From a virus, in IMG/VR virus record IMGVR_UViG_3300043446_003702, positions 1 through 64,000 of that record: DNA of 64,000 nucleotides, one strand, 5' to 3'. Every line of letters begins with the position of its first letter. Position 1 is the first letter of the stretch. The notes beneath the pieces were generated by a model, which saw nothing but the letters and a program-made list of their open reading frames with translations, did no database searches and was not told the origin of the DNA. Below, in pieces: positions 16,132 through 22,681 of this stretch. Made by a program: the position numbers and the translations under genes.

Positions 16132-16135
16132 GAAT

Positions 16136-16211
16136 GCACGGTTCGTCTATCGGTTTAGGACACTAGCCTTTCACGTTAGTAAGACGGGTTCGATTCCCGT
16201 ACCGTGTACCA
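16136..16211 (+). tRNA. tRNA-Glu (TTC)
   Basis: Acceptor GCACGGT/ACCGTGT, anticodon stem CTAGC/GTTAG with loop CTTTCAC, encoded CCA. Confidence 0.92.
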
Positions 16212-16216
16212 TTTTT

Positions 16217-16302
16217 GGAGACGTGGCAGAGTGGTTGATTGCACCAGACTGTAAATCTGGCCCCTAAAAAGCGCGGTGGTTCGAATCCATCCGTCTCCAC
16301 CA
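16217..16302 (+). tRNA. tRNA-Tyr (GTA)
   Basis: Class II tRNA; anticodon arm CCAGA-CTGTAAA-TCTGG, variable arm CCCCTAAAAAGCGCGG, acceptor GGAGACG/CGTCTCC, encoded CCA. Confidence 0.93.
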
Positions 16303-16311
16303 AGTTTGTTT

Positions 16312-16458
16312 GTATAGTTAAGCACCGATAAGGTATCGTGTGGGGACGCCCACACTATTCGGGTCCAAGCGGCCGGCGACGGATCCTGACATAACTGCCT
16401 CGGCTGTGACTGGGAAGCCCCCAACGTCTAAATTGGCATTCTCGGTGCTTAACTATAT
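16312..16458 (+). ncRNA. Structured spacer RNA B
   Basis: A perfect 16-bp closing stem joins 16313-16328 and 16442-16457. Inside are a 7-bp hairpin GTGTGGG/CCCACAC with tetraloop GACG (16338-16355) and a likely GGGTCC/GGATCC stem, giving a branched RNA of about 145 bases. It fills the gap between tRNA-Tyr and tRNA-Asp, with 9 and 5 bases to spare. No ORF of note and no known RNA family recognised. Confidence 0.6.
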
Positions 16459-16463
16459 GAATT

Positions 16464-16538
16464 GGCTTCATAGTTAAATGGTCATAACGCCGGCTTGTCA
16501 CGCCGGTATTGGGAGTTCGATTCTCCCTGGAGCCGCCA
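16464..16538 (+). tRNA. tRNA-Asp (GTC)
   Basis: Acceptor GGCTTCA/TGGAGCC, anticodon arm CCGGC-TTGTCAC-GCCGG, T-arm GGGAG/CTCCC, encoded CCA. Confidence 0.93.
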
Positions 16539-16543
16539 AGTTT

Positions 16544-16623
16544 TGCAGACAGTGGATGGGTAGGCGCCCTGTGCGCCGCATTCTAGATTCCCGCAAAGGT
16601 TCGACTCCTTTGGTCTGCGCCCA
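16544..16623 (+). other. Aberrant tRNA-like element
   Basis: Acceptor TGCAGAC/GTCTGCG, a 6-bp T-stem CAAAGG/CCTTTG with TTCGACT loop, and CCA are intact. The lower half is not a normal tRNA: no D-stem can be drawn, and a GGCG/CGCC hairpin with loop CCCTGTG lacks U33. Acceptor plus T-stem totals 13 bp, as in tRNA-Sec, but no TCA anticodon is present. Could be a decayed tRNA or a functional mimic. Confidence 0.5.
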
Positions 16624-16630
16624 GTTTTTT

Positions 16631-16713
16631 GCCCCGGTGGCTAGTGGAAATTGGTACACCTAATGGTTTTAGAAGCCATGCTTTTCCCGGTTCGAGTCCG
16701 GGCTGGGGCACCA
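16631..16713 (+). tRNA. tRNA-Leu (TAG), atypical
   Basis: Acceptor GCCCCGG/CTGGGGC, anticodon arm ATGGT-TTTAGAA-GCCAT, encoded CCA. The D region is enlarged (GCTAGTGGAAATTGGTACAC) while the variable loop is only about six bases, unlike a standard class II Leu tRNA. Confidence 0.82.
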
Positions 16714-16716
16714 AGT

Positions 16717-16931
16717 TTTGAGAGTGTCAGCAAGAGAAAGACACGCTGTGTAGGTAAGTTCGAACTACCGAAGCAGTAGAAGGTGGCGGGTTCGATGCCC
16801 GGCGGATCGGAAGATCCGTGTACATGGTGGCGTACTATCTGGTCCGGTATCCCAAGTGACGTACCGAGTCCCAGCCGGCTTTATATACTTGGGTGAATGG
16901 TGCCAATAACGATGGTGGCACAACTCTCAAA
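16717..16931 (+). ncRNA. Structured spacer RNA C
   Basis: The ends pair over 9 bp (TTTGAGAGT with ACTCTCAAA). Internal hairpins: CGGATC-GGAA-GATCCG at 16803-16818 (tetraloop), CGGTA/TACCG at 16845-16866, and GTGCCA/TGGCAC at 16900-16921. A GCGGGTTCGATGCCCGGC segment at 16788-16805 looks like a T-arm. About 215 bases between tRNA-Leu and tRNA-Arg; no ORF accepted. Confidence 0.48.
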
Positions 16932-16941
16932 TTCAATTCAT

Positions 16942-17016
16942 GCCCCTGTCGTTCAACGGATAGGACACCATGCTACGAACGTGGGGACGGAGGTTCGATT
17001 CCTTCCGGGGGTACCA
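16942..17016 (+). tRNA. tRNA-Arg (ACG)
   Basis: Anticodon arm CCATG-CTACGAA-CGTGG; A34 would need deamination to inosine by host TadA. Acceptor GCCCCTG/CGGGGGT, encoded CCA. Confidence 0.92.
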
Positions 17017-17020
17017 ACAT

Positions 17021-17095
17021 GGTGCAGTTAGTTTAGTGGTAAAACCGCGGGTTGTGATTCCGCTGTCACGAGTTCGATTCTCGTACCGCACCCCA
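17021..17095 (+). tRNA. tRNA-His (GTG)
   Basis: Anticodon arm GCGGG-TTGTGAT-TCCGC; includes the G-1 opposite C73 that marks tRNA-His; one A-C mismatch in the acceptor stem. Encoded CCA. Confidence 0.9.
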
Positions 17096-17098
17096 AGT

Positions 17099-17300
17099 GT
17101 AACTCAACGGCCTGTGTCAAAAACTCATTGACTATGGGCCCAACTGCCAGGGACTCTACGTATATCCACAACCGCTGACCGGGCGCGAGCCGCGTGGACT
17201 GCTAGTCACAGTCGAAGTCATGTAGGTGGAAGGAAGACAGGGCAACCTTTTTGTTGTGCTGTGTACCTTTAAACATAGGGCAGTAGGCTGTTGAGTTTAC
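17099..17300 (+). ncRNA. Structured spacer RNA D
   Basis: AACTCAACGGCCT (17101-17113) pairs with AGGCTGTTGAGTT (17285-17297) over 13 bp with one G-U; two further pairs form across a bulge. About 200 bases between tRNA-His and the initiator tRNA; the interior is GC-rich in the first half. No ORF accepted and no known family. Confidence 0.52.
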
Positions 17301-17313
17301 TAAATACACATGA

Positions 17314-17388
17314 CGCAGAGTGGAGAAGTAGTATCTCACCAGGCTCATAACCTGGGGACCGGCGGTGCGAATCCGTCCTCTGCAACCA
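17314..17388 (+). tRNA. Initiator tRNA-fMet (CAT)
   Basis: Acceptor CGCAGAG/CTCTGCA gives the C1-A72 mismatch that defines bacterial initiators. Anticodon arm CCAGG-CTCATAA-CCTGG has two rather than three of the usual G-C pairs. Encoded CCA. Confidence 0.88.
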
Positions 17389-17402
17389 AACACGGAGTAC
17401 AC

Positions 17403-17936
17403 ATGATAGCGATTGATACTTACACTCAACCAATGACAGGCTTTGAAGACACATGCCATGCTCATTTGACGACATTTTTAACCAGCGACGGTGATGAAAA
17501 TTTGTACAATTTTTTCAAAGATTGTGTAAATCAAAATTTGATTAAAAATTTATTTCTTTGGGTACCTTATGAACTGCCTGTGATGTTAAATTGGGGGCTT
17601 ATTCGATACTATTCAGACGATTTGTCAACTGCCACCCTGGTCAAAGAAAAATTTGAGGACATGAACGCGAATTTTTCTGTAAAAAAGTTTTGGAATCAAA
17701 TGAATTTTGAATTCGCCTGTGTTGATCCCAAAGAAATCGTGTTCGATGAGGAGCCGTCAGATTCTTTTTTTCCAGTGATTGACCTAGATGGTAATGGTAT
17801 ATGGGCTTTTGACTTCCCTGTAGTTGATGATCTGACACTGCAAGGATGGCAGCCAGCCATGGAATCTCGACGGTCTTTTTTCCAAAATCTTTCCAATCAA
17901 AAAAACAAATATTTTGCAAATTATTTTGAAAAATAA
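17403..17936 (+). CDS. Hypothetical protein, AT-rich cargo gene
   Basis: 177 aa; ATG 17403 follows CGGAG. Aromatic and acidic, with LFLWVPYELPVMLNWG and later VIDLDGNGIWAFDFPVVDD. No family recognised. Its AT-rich composition differs from the tRNAs around it and it has no partner gene, so it looks like a late insertion into the array. Confidence 0.6.
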   Translation: MIAIDTYTQPMTGFEDTCHAHLTTFLTSDGDENLYNFFKDCVNQNLIKNLFLWVPYELPVMLNWGLIRYYSDDLSTATLVKEKFEDMNANFSVKKFWNQMNFEFACVDPKEIVFDEEPSDSFFPVIDLDGNGIWAFDFPVVDDLTLQGWQPAMESRRSFFQNLSNQKNKYFANYFEK

Positions 17937-17961
17937 TTTTGAAGCAAAAATTTCTGATAGG

Positions 17962-17990
17962 TTGACAACAAATGATAAATACACTATAAT
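17962..17990 (+). promoter_or_regulatory. Sigma70-like promoter, leaderless type
   Basis: TTGACA, 17-bp spacer, TATAAT; expected +1 is at or one base before ATG 17998. Confidence 0.75.
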
Positions 17991-17997
17991 AGGAACT

Positions 17998-18108
17998 ATG
18001 ATGAAACAACAATTCTGTTCAATGCTCAAGCCCATGACAACCCAGACATCGTTCTGGGTGTTGGCCAATGGCTCAGCAAACAGCATTCCAGGAGACCCGG
18101 GGTTCTGA
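17998..18108 (+). CDS. 36-aa peptide on its own transcript
   Basis: MMKQQFCSMLKPMTTQTSFW, then VLANGSANSIPGDPGF. A strong promoter begins it and a terminator at 18136-18162 ends it, giving a transcript of about 165 bases. The expected transcription start leaves no room for a Shine-Dalgarno. May be a leaderless mRNA, or an RNA whose coding is accidental. Confidence 0.42.
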   Translation: MMKQQFCSMLKPMTTQTSFWVLANGSANSIPGDPGF

Positions 18109-18135
18109 TTAGACTATATTCGTATACCTAACATG

Positions 18136-18166
18136 AACCCTGGAACTAAACACTCCAGGGTTTTTC
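18136..18166 (+). terminator. Intrinsic terminator
   Basis: AACCCTGGA/TCCAGGGTT, 9-bp stem, then TTTTTC. Confidence 0.85.
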
Positions 18167-18271
18167 ATTTAGTGCAACGGCAACGCGAGCCGGTATCACT
18201 CTAAACTACAAATGTGGGCGGCCTCGAGGATGAGAAGACTGTGGCGACAACGCAGTTGGTAAAAGTCGAGC

Positions 18272-18357
18272 GTATTAAAGCAGATTATGTCAGTGAGGAG
18301 GCACCAAGTTGTGTGCAACGATAGTCTGCTTTAATACACACACTGGTCTCAGTGTGT
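18272..18357 (+). ncRNA. Structured spacer RNA E
   Basis: GTATTAAAGCAGATTAT (18272-18288) pairs with 18321-18337 over 17 bp (one G-U) around a 32-base loop that contains a small GTTG/CAAC hairpin; a second hairpin ACACACTG/CAGTGTGT with loop GTCT follows directly. Between terminator 18166 and this element are about 105 bases with no gene that I can see. Confidence 0.55.
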
Positions 18358-18367
18358 CAAAATGCAT

Positions 18368-18441
18368 TCCGGTGTAGTATAATGGCAGTGCGGTGGTCTC
18401 CAAAACCACTAGTGGGAGTTCGATTCTCTCCACCGGAGCCA
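18368..18441 (+). tRNA. tRNA-Trp (CCA)
   Basis: Acceptor TCCGGTG/CACCGGA, anticodon arm GTGGT-CTCCAAA-ACCAC, encoded CCA. Confidence 0.92.
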
Positions 18442-18449
18442 TGAAATTT

Positions 18450-18524
18450 GGGCTGTTAGTGATAATGGGAGCACGAGGCCTTTGCACGGCTTAGGTGGGA
18501 GTTCGATTCTCCCACGGTCCACCA
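18450..18524 (+). tRNA. tRNA-Ala (TGC)
   Basis: Acceptor GGGCTGT/ACGGTCC, anticodon arm AGGCC-TTTGCAC-GGCTT, encoded CCA. The classic Ala identity pair G3-U70 is present. Confidence 0.9.
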
Positions 18525-18546
18525 AACATGATATAAGTATTCACAA

Positions 18547-18636
18547 GGAACGTGGGCCGGATGGTAAGGCACGGGATTGCTAATCCCGCGGTGGTGACGA
18601 GCCGCTGATAGGGTTCGACTCCCTAACGTTCCGCCA
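18547..18636 (+). tRNA. tRNA-Ser (GCT)
   Basis: Class II; anticodon arm CGGGA-TTGCTAA-TCCCG, long variable arm (CGGTGGTGACGAGCCGC), acceptor GGAACGT/ACGTTCC, encoded CCA. Confidence 0.93.
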
Positions 18637-18643
18637 AAGACAT

Positions 18644-18719
18644 TCCTCAGTAGCACAGCGGTAGTTGCACTTGACTGTTAATCAAGGTGTCGGTGGTTCG
18701 ATCCCACCCTGAGGAGCCA
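18644..18719 (+). tRNA. tRNA-Asn (GTT)
   Basis: Acceptor TCCTCAG/CTGAGGA, anticodon arm CTTGA-CTGTTAA-TCAAG, encoded CCA. Confidence 0.93.
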
Positions 18720-18736
18720 AACACAAAGGAAATACA

Positions 18737-18904
18737 ATGTCTAACACATTTAGAACTACAAACGATCCAATGAAACATCACAGTGGCAAGCCCAGACTGG
18801 GCCCACTGAACGTAGCACAATTGACCAAGATGTTGGAAAGTGCAAGACCAAAAAATCGTGCCAAGATTCAACGTGCAATAGACGCTAGACTCAAAAAGTC
18901 CTAA
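18737..18904 (+). CDS. Small basic protein inside tRNA array
   Basis: 55 aa behind AAAGGA. Sequence MSNTFRTTNDPMKHHSGKPR, then LNVAQLTKMLESARPKNRAKIQRAID. The very basic C-terminal helix suggests nucleic-acid binding (inference). A 12-codon remnant containing SGKP lies at 19012-19050, behind AAAGGAG, and may be a decayed duplicate. Confidence 0.62.
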   Translation: MSNTFRTTNDPMKHHSGKPRLGPLNVAQLTKMLESARPKNRAKIQRAIDARLKKS

Positions 18905-18912
18905 GCACTCAC

Positions 18913-18986
18913 GCCCTATTAGTATAATGGTATTACACCGGTTTTGTAATCCGGGTACGGCAGTTCGATTCTGTCATGGGGCACCA
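18913..18986 (+). tRNA. tRNA-Thr (TGT)
   Basis: Acceptor GCCCTAT/ATGGGGC, anticodon loop TTTGTAA with one T-T mismatch at the top of the stem, encoded CCA. Confidence 0.88.
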
Positions 18987-19039
18987 ATTTTTTTACAAAG
19001 GAGTTCTGTCATGAACAGTGACAAGAGTGGCAAACCTAT

Positions 19040-19114
19040 GGGGGTATAACTTAACGGCTAAAGTAGTGGGCTTTTAACCCATTAATCAGAGTTCGATTCT
19101 CTGTGCCCCTACCA
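19040..19114 (+). tRNA. tRNA-Lys (TTT)
   Basis: Acceptor GGGGGTA/TGCCCCT, anticodon arm GTGGG-CTTTTAA-CCCAT, T-arm CAGAG/CTCTG, encoded CCA. Confidence 0.93.
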
Positions 19115-19193
19115 TATAAAAACACATTTATGATCAGACTGGTACTCCGGCGCCGGGGGGAGACCGCCTCCACTGAGTGTGTTTCTATATGGT
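19111..19193 (+). ncRNA. Structured spacer RNA F
   Basis: ACCATATA-AAACACA (19111-19126) pairs with TGTGTTT-TATATGGT (19178-19193): 15 of 16 positions, one A-C mismatch. The outer three pairs use the CCA end of tRNA-Lys and the first bases of the next tRNA, so the stem bridges the two tRNAs. The interior holds a GC-rich hairpin region at 19146-19170. Confidence 0.55.
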
Positions 19194-19265
19194 AATGTAG
19201 CATAATGGCAGTGCACCACCTTCATACGGTGTCCAGTGAAAGTTCGACTCTTTCCATTACCGCCA
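19191..19265 (+). tRNA. tRNA-Met/Ile2 (CAT)
   Basis: Acceptor GGTAATG/CATTACC, anticodon stem CACC/GGTG with loop TTCATAC, discriminator G, encoded CCA. Elongator Met or lysidine-dependent Ile; the sequence alone does not decide. Confidence 0.88.
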
Positions 19266-19275
19266 AAGGAGATTT

Positions 19276-19992
19276 ATGAAAAAGGCAATTATCTTGGGTT
19301 GCAGTCATGCGCTGGGTGCAGAAATGCACAAACAACCAGGTTGGACATTGCAACCAGAATATGACAATGTTGATGCCTATGGCGCCATGAATAGTTATCC
19401 AGTGCTGTTGGCACAAGCCTTGGGCTATACACCATACAATCATGCTATATCTGGTGGCAGCAATGATGCCATGTATCGAATTTTCTGTGATCAGCTGCCA
19501 CAACTCACTGCCAGTGACATTGTGATTGCCTGCTGGACTGGAGGCAACAGAAGTGAAGTATTTTATGAATCCGAGCAGAGATGGTTGCCTATCAGTCACG
19601 GTGACACTCACACGCTTCGAATTCAATCAGACACAGTGTTACAGCAAGGCAGATCTATTCCAGAAAAAATCGCACATGCTGAGCCATTTGAACAATTTGG
19701 TCGACAGTGGTTGATATACGAAGGGCATGATCAGCGCGGTCGACTAAACAAGACAAAAAATATTTTGGCTCTGAACATGTTGGCACAGGCACACCATATA
19801 CCTGTGATCAACATTGACAGTTTTTGGCCAGTTATCGACTACGTATGGCCATCGGCTCTAAGTTGGCCTGTGTCACAAGAGTTTGTGCAGTTCTGTCAAG
19901 AACACAATTTTCCGCACACTGATTGGGGACATTATTTTCTCCCTGCTCATCAAGCATTTGCAAATTACATTTTAAAAAACATAGCCGGATAG
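19276..19992 (+). CDS. SGNH hydrolase-like protein
   Basis: 238 aa, start after AAAGGAG. SGNH blocks: LGCSHALG (residues 8-15, Ser nucleophile region), AISGGSNDAM near residue 58, and WGHYFLPAHQAFA near the C-terminus with the late His. Related in layout to 37-765. No signal peptide. The last ten coding bases form the start of tRNA-Ile. Confidence 0.65.
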   Translation: MKKAIILGCSHALGAEMHKQPGWTLQPEYDNVDAYGAMNSYPVLLAQALGYTPYNHAISGGSNDAMYRIFCDQLPQLTASDIVIACWTGGNRSEVFYESEQRWLPISHGDTHTLRIQSDTVLQQGRSIPEKIAHAEPFEQFGRQWLIYEGHDQRGRLNKTKNILALNMLAQAHHIPVINIDSFWPVIDYVWPSALSWPVSQEFVQFCQEHNFPHTDWGHYFLPAHQAFANYILKNIAG

Positions 19993-20056
19993 TTAAATGG
20001 TATAACGGTCGCTTGATAAGCGATTATCGCAAGTTCAATTCTTGCTCTGGCTACCA
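19983..20056 (+). tRNA. tRNA-Ile (GAT)
   Basis: Acceptor AGCCGGA/TCTGGCT, anticodon arm GTCGC-TTGATAA-GCGAT, encoded CCA. Its first ten bases are the last codons and stop (TAG) of the preceding CDS. Confidence 0.92.
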
Positions 20057-20061
20057 GTCAT

Positions 20062-20136
20062 TGGGGGTTCGCCAAGTGGTAAGGCCTCGGATTTTGATTC
20101 CGACATGCATAGGTTCGAATCCTATACCCCCTGCCA
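20062..20136 (+). tRNA. tRNA-Gln (TTG)
   Basis: Anticodon arm TCGGA-TTTTGAT-TCCGA, acceptor TGGGGGT/ACCCCCT with a weak U1-U72 end (E. coli tRNA-Gln has a weak U1-A72), encoded CCA. Confidence 0.9.
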
Positions 20137-20143
20137 AATTCCG

Positions 20144-20172
20144 TAGACATGTAGTGATACATGTTGTATAAT
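20144..20172 (+). promoter_or_regulatory. Promoter inside tRNA array
   Basis: TAGACA, 17-bp spacer, TATAAT, ten bases before tRNA-Gly. Confidence 0.68.
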
Positions 20173-20181
20173 TACAGTATT

Positions 20182-20259
20182 GCGGGTAGACAGGTGATGG
20201 GGCCACCAGCAGCCTTCCAAGCTGAAGATCGCGGAGTTCGACTCTCCCTACCCGCTCCA
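20182..20259 (+). tRNA. tRNA-Gly (TCC)
   Basis: Acceptor GCGGGTA/TACCCGC, anticodon stem CAGC/GCTG with loop CTTCCAA, encoded CCA; enlarged D-loop. Confidence 0.9.
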
Positions 20260-20278
20260 CTCTTTAGAAAGAACTGAC

Positions 20279-20497
20279 ATGGGGATTGAAAGTGCCGCAA
20301 CGTTTTTGATTTGTACAATTTTACTGGGCTCGGGTGCCACAGTGATTGTGGGTGTGATACTGTTGATCAACAACATGTTGCATCGTTACTGGAAAAACCT
20401 GCATTGGAACTTGCCAGAAAGTCTCAGAGCCATGCGTGATCCTTACCCATATCAGACTGTGGATCGCAGTCAAGAACCTCCTTTGGACCGGAAGTAA
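20279..20497 (+). CDS. Small single-pass membrane protein
   Basis: 72 aa. One long transmembrane helix (residues 6-32, TFLICTILLGSGATVIVGVILL), then a basic juxtamembrane stretch (MLHRYWKNLHW) and a polar tail. Likely N-out/C-in inner-membrane protein. No family recognised. Its stop TAA is the loop of the downstream terminator. Confidence 0.62.
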   Translation: MGIESAATFLICTILLGSGATVIVGVILLINNMLHRYWKNLHWNLPESLRAMRDPYPYQTVDRSQEPPLDRK

Positions 20498-20516
20498 CTT
20501 CCGGTCTATCCTTTTT
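20486..20516 (+). terminator. Intrinsic terminator overlapping stop codon
   Basis: GACCGGAAG/CTTCCGGTC, 9-bp stem whose 3-base loop is the TAA stop, then TATCCTTTTT. Confidence 0.72.
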
Positions 20517-20518
20517 AT

Positions 20519-20597
20519 CCGAGTGTAGGAAAGTCTGGTTTAATCCGTCTGCTTTGGGAGCAGAAGATCGGGAGTTCGAATCTCTCTACTCGGACCA
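20519..20597 (+). tRNA. tRNA-Pro (TGG)
   Basis: Acceptor CCGAGTG/TACTCGG, anticodon arm TCTGC-TTTGGGA-GCAGA, encoded CCA. Confidence 0.92.
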
Positions 20598-20602
20598 AAC
20601 AT

Positions 20603-20680
20603 GCAACGGTGGCGGAGTGGCCCAACGCATGGGATTGCAAATCCCAAAAACCGTCAGTTCGAATCTGACCCGTTGCTCCA
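20603..20680 (+). tRNA. tRNA-Cys (GCA)
   Basis: Acceptor GCAACGG/CCGTTGC, anticodon arm TGGGA-TTGCAAA-TCCCA, discriminator U as in bacterial tRNA-Cys, encoded CCA. Confidence 0.93.
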
Positions 20681-20704
20681 GAAATCAAGAAAAAATAAAG
20701 AACT

Positions 20705-21364
20705 ATGAAACTTTTAAACAACGTCTTAAGTGCGAAACAAATTGAATTATTCAAACAATACTGGGACAATAATCCCGATCAACGCTATGTAAATTGGAGA
20801 ATTGGTGATGAAGTATTAGATTATAGGTTAGAAGTCATGCATGACCCTGTGTTATGGAAAATTATCACTGATATAGTAAGTCAAGATTTTTCATCTACTG
20901 TACAAATTTGGAGTGCATTACAAAGTCAAAAATTTGCACATCACATTCATGTTGATGATTATGGTGTAGAAAAATATCCCGATATTCCAATGTACACTTA
21001 TATTTTTGCACTAGATACTGTGCCAGAATTTAAGACTATTGTGTGGAGGGAAGTTGTGAAAAGCAATGCAGACATACCAAACTATTTAAAACTTTGGAAT
21101 TTGAAGCGACACAAGTTGCCAAAAACTTCAACTATTAGCACTGAGCAAGATCTTGAACACACATATGATGAAAACGCACAGGCCTATTTGTGTGATTATT
21201 TAACATTGGATGATATTTTTGAGTATCAGGCCGGAAGTGGTGTACTGTTTAATGGTCGACAATTGCATTGTACCAGTAACTGGTTAAAATATAAAAAATT
21301 TGAAAGTCGAGAATTGTTACAAATACATGTCGTATCTCATGATTTGAAAACGTTATTGACGTAA
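20705..21364 (+). CDS. Hypothetical protein, possibly 2OG-Fe(II) oxygenase-like
   Basis: 219 aa, AT-rich gene. HHIHVDDYGVE near residue 80 gives an HxD pair, and VLFNGRQLHCTSNW near residue 182 a late His with a later Arg (SRELLQIHV), the order expected of a double-stranded beta-helix oxygenase. The match is weaker than in 11432-12100. It is convergent with, and overlaps by 28 bases, the radical SAM gene downstream. Confidence 0.5.
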   Translation: MKLLNNVLSAKQIELFKQYWDNNPDQRYVNWRIGDEVLDYRLEVMHDPVLWKIITDIVSQDFSSTVQIWSALQSQKFAHHIHVDDYGVEKYPDIPMYTYIFALDTVPEFKTIVWREVVKSNADIPNYLKLWNLKRHKLPKTSTISTEQDLEHTYDENAQAYLCDYLTLDDIFEYQAGSGVLFNGRQLHCTSNWLKYKKFESRELLQIHVVSHDLKTLLT

Positions 21365-22527
21365 GGCTCAATAAGTTCGTAGAATTCTGGAAACGTATCT
21401 TCAAAACTCTGTCCTCGCAGTTTATCAAGGTCCTTGGTATGTTGCCAAAACTTAGGCCAGTAGGTATCGCATCCTGGCACTGTTTGCATTATAAAATTTG
21501 CAACACTGGGGTTGCGATTGGCAATAATCTTTCGCACTGATAACGGGATATGTCGTATATCATATTCCCCTGGCGAGGTCACTAAATTTAAGTTAGTTGA
21601 CAATCTATGCTTTGTTAAGTTAGTTCTAATTTTTGTTATGTCAAACACATTTATTGGACTAACTGTAATATTAATAGCCAAGTTAATGTTGGGATATTGT
21701 TGATGTATTTGTTTGAATTTTTCTAAGTTGTCAAACAACAAGTCAGCTTTGACTGGATATCTAATATATTCTAATTCTTTAATTTGATCACTATCAATGC
21801 TTAATCCAATTTGCACTGATTTAAATTTTGAAAGTATTTCTAAATATTTTGAATTAAATATTGTAATATTAGTATGTAACTGTAATGCAGTATTTTGAGA
21901 TTGTCCTGCGGCAGCAACACGTTCTAGTGCATTAAACAGCGCAGGATTCAAAAAAGGTTCGCCGCCGTAAATGTCAACATACACCATGTTGGGCAACCAT
22001 TCAACAAATGTGTCCCAAAATTCTATGTTGTCTTGATTGAAACTGTTGCGTATGTGCTCAAACGTTTGAGAATATTCAGTAGCGGTGCCAACAAAGCCTT
22101 CGTTTTTTACCGCTAGTTGGTAGGCATCTTTGTACCATCCACTACTAGTCGCTGGATTACACATACGGCATGCAAGATTACAAGTATTTCCAGGTTTAAT
22201 GATAAAAACTTGTGGTTGAGTTGTTAAATTTGGCAATGCGCCAAATTTATTGTTAAATTGTTTTCTTGGACTATTGCTGTTAGATTGTTCTAAATCAAAG
22301 CAATGACTACAGGCTGGTAGTTCTCGATCTCTATCAAGAGCGGCTGCAACCATTCGTCGTGTATGGCTATTCCATGCATCCTTGAGACTGGTGCTGTGTG
22401 CATACATAACTTCTCGAGTTTTGGTTTCAAAACTCATGTTGTTGATATTACAAACACAAAAATCGCCGTTGTTTTGTATTGCCAATGCTTTGTGCGGCAT
22501 CACGCAGTGAGTTTTTGATTGGTCCAT
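21337..22527 (-). CDS. Radical SAM protein with N-terminal twitch-like Cys cluster
   Basis: 396 aa. N-terminal Cys cluster (HCVMPHKAL, then DFCVCN and PACSHC) of SPASM/twitch type precedes the radical SAM motif CNLACRMC near residue 120; the GGEPFLN motif follows near residue 192. Enzymes of this family use a 4Fe-4S cluster to cleave SAM and modify peptides, nucleotides or small molecules; the substrate is unknown. One of seven radical SAM proteins in the window, this one standing alone inside the tRNA array and AT-rich. Confidence 0.85.
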   Translation of the reverse strand: MDQSKTHCVMPHKALAIQNNGDFCVCNINNMSFETKTREVMYAHSTSLKDAWNSHTRRMVAAALDRDRELPACSHCFDLEQSNSNSPRKQFNNKFGALPNLTTQPQVFIIKPGNTCNLACRMCNPATSSGWYKDAYQLAVKNEGFVGTATEYSQTFEHIRNSFNQDNIEFWDTFVEWLPNMVYVDIYGGEPFLNPALFNALERVAAAGQSQNTALQLHTNITIFNSKYLEILSKFKSVQIGLSIDSDQIKELEYIRYPVKADLLFDNLEKFKQIHQQYPNINLAINITVSPINVFDITKIRTNLTKHRLSTNLNLVTSPGEYDIRHIPLSVRKIIANRNPSVANFIMQTVPGCDTYWPKFWQHTKDLDKLRGQSFEDTFPEFYELIEPYVNNVFKS

Positions 22528-22565
22528 GTGGACTGATATTTATATATGGAATTTTGATTTAAAAT

Positions 22566-22657
22566 GGAAGATGATGCAGGTGCGATGGTGCGCCGACTGG
22601 CCTTGAAAACCAGGTTCCGAGAAATCGGATGGGGTTCGACTCCTCCGTCTTCCGCCA
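22566..22657 (+). tRNA. tRNA-Ser (TGA)
   Basis: Class II; anticodon loop CTTGAAA, variable arm GTTCCGAGAAATCGGAT, acceptor GGAAGAT/GTCTTCC, encoded CCA. Confidence 0.92.
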
Positions 22658-22681
22658 AATAAGTACATAGAGGAGATAAAA

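Noticed and set aside
16544-16623. tRNA-Sec or amber suppressor call for the aberrant element
   Set aside because: No TCA anticodon; the CTA present lies in a stretch that cannot form an anticodon stem.
19012-19050. 12-codon ORF behind AAAGGAG (MNSDKSGKPMGV)
   Set aside because: Runs into tRNA-Lys; more likely a remnant of the 18737 gene than a gene, so only mentioned there.
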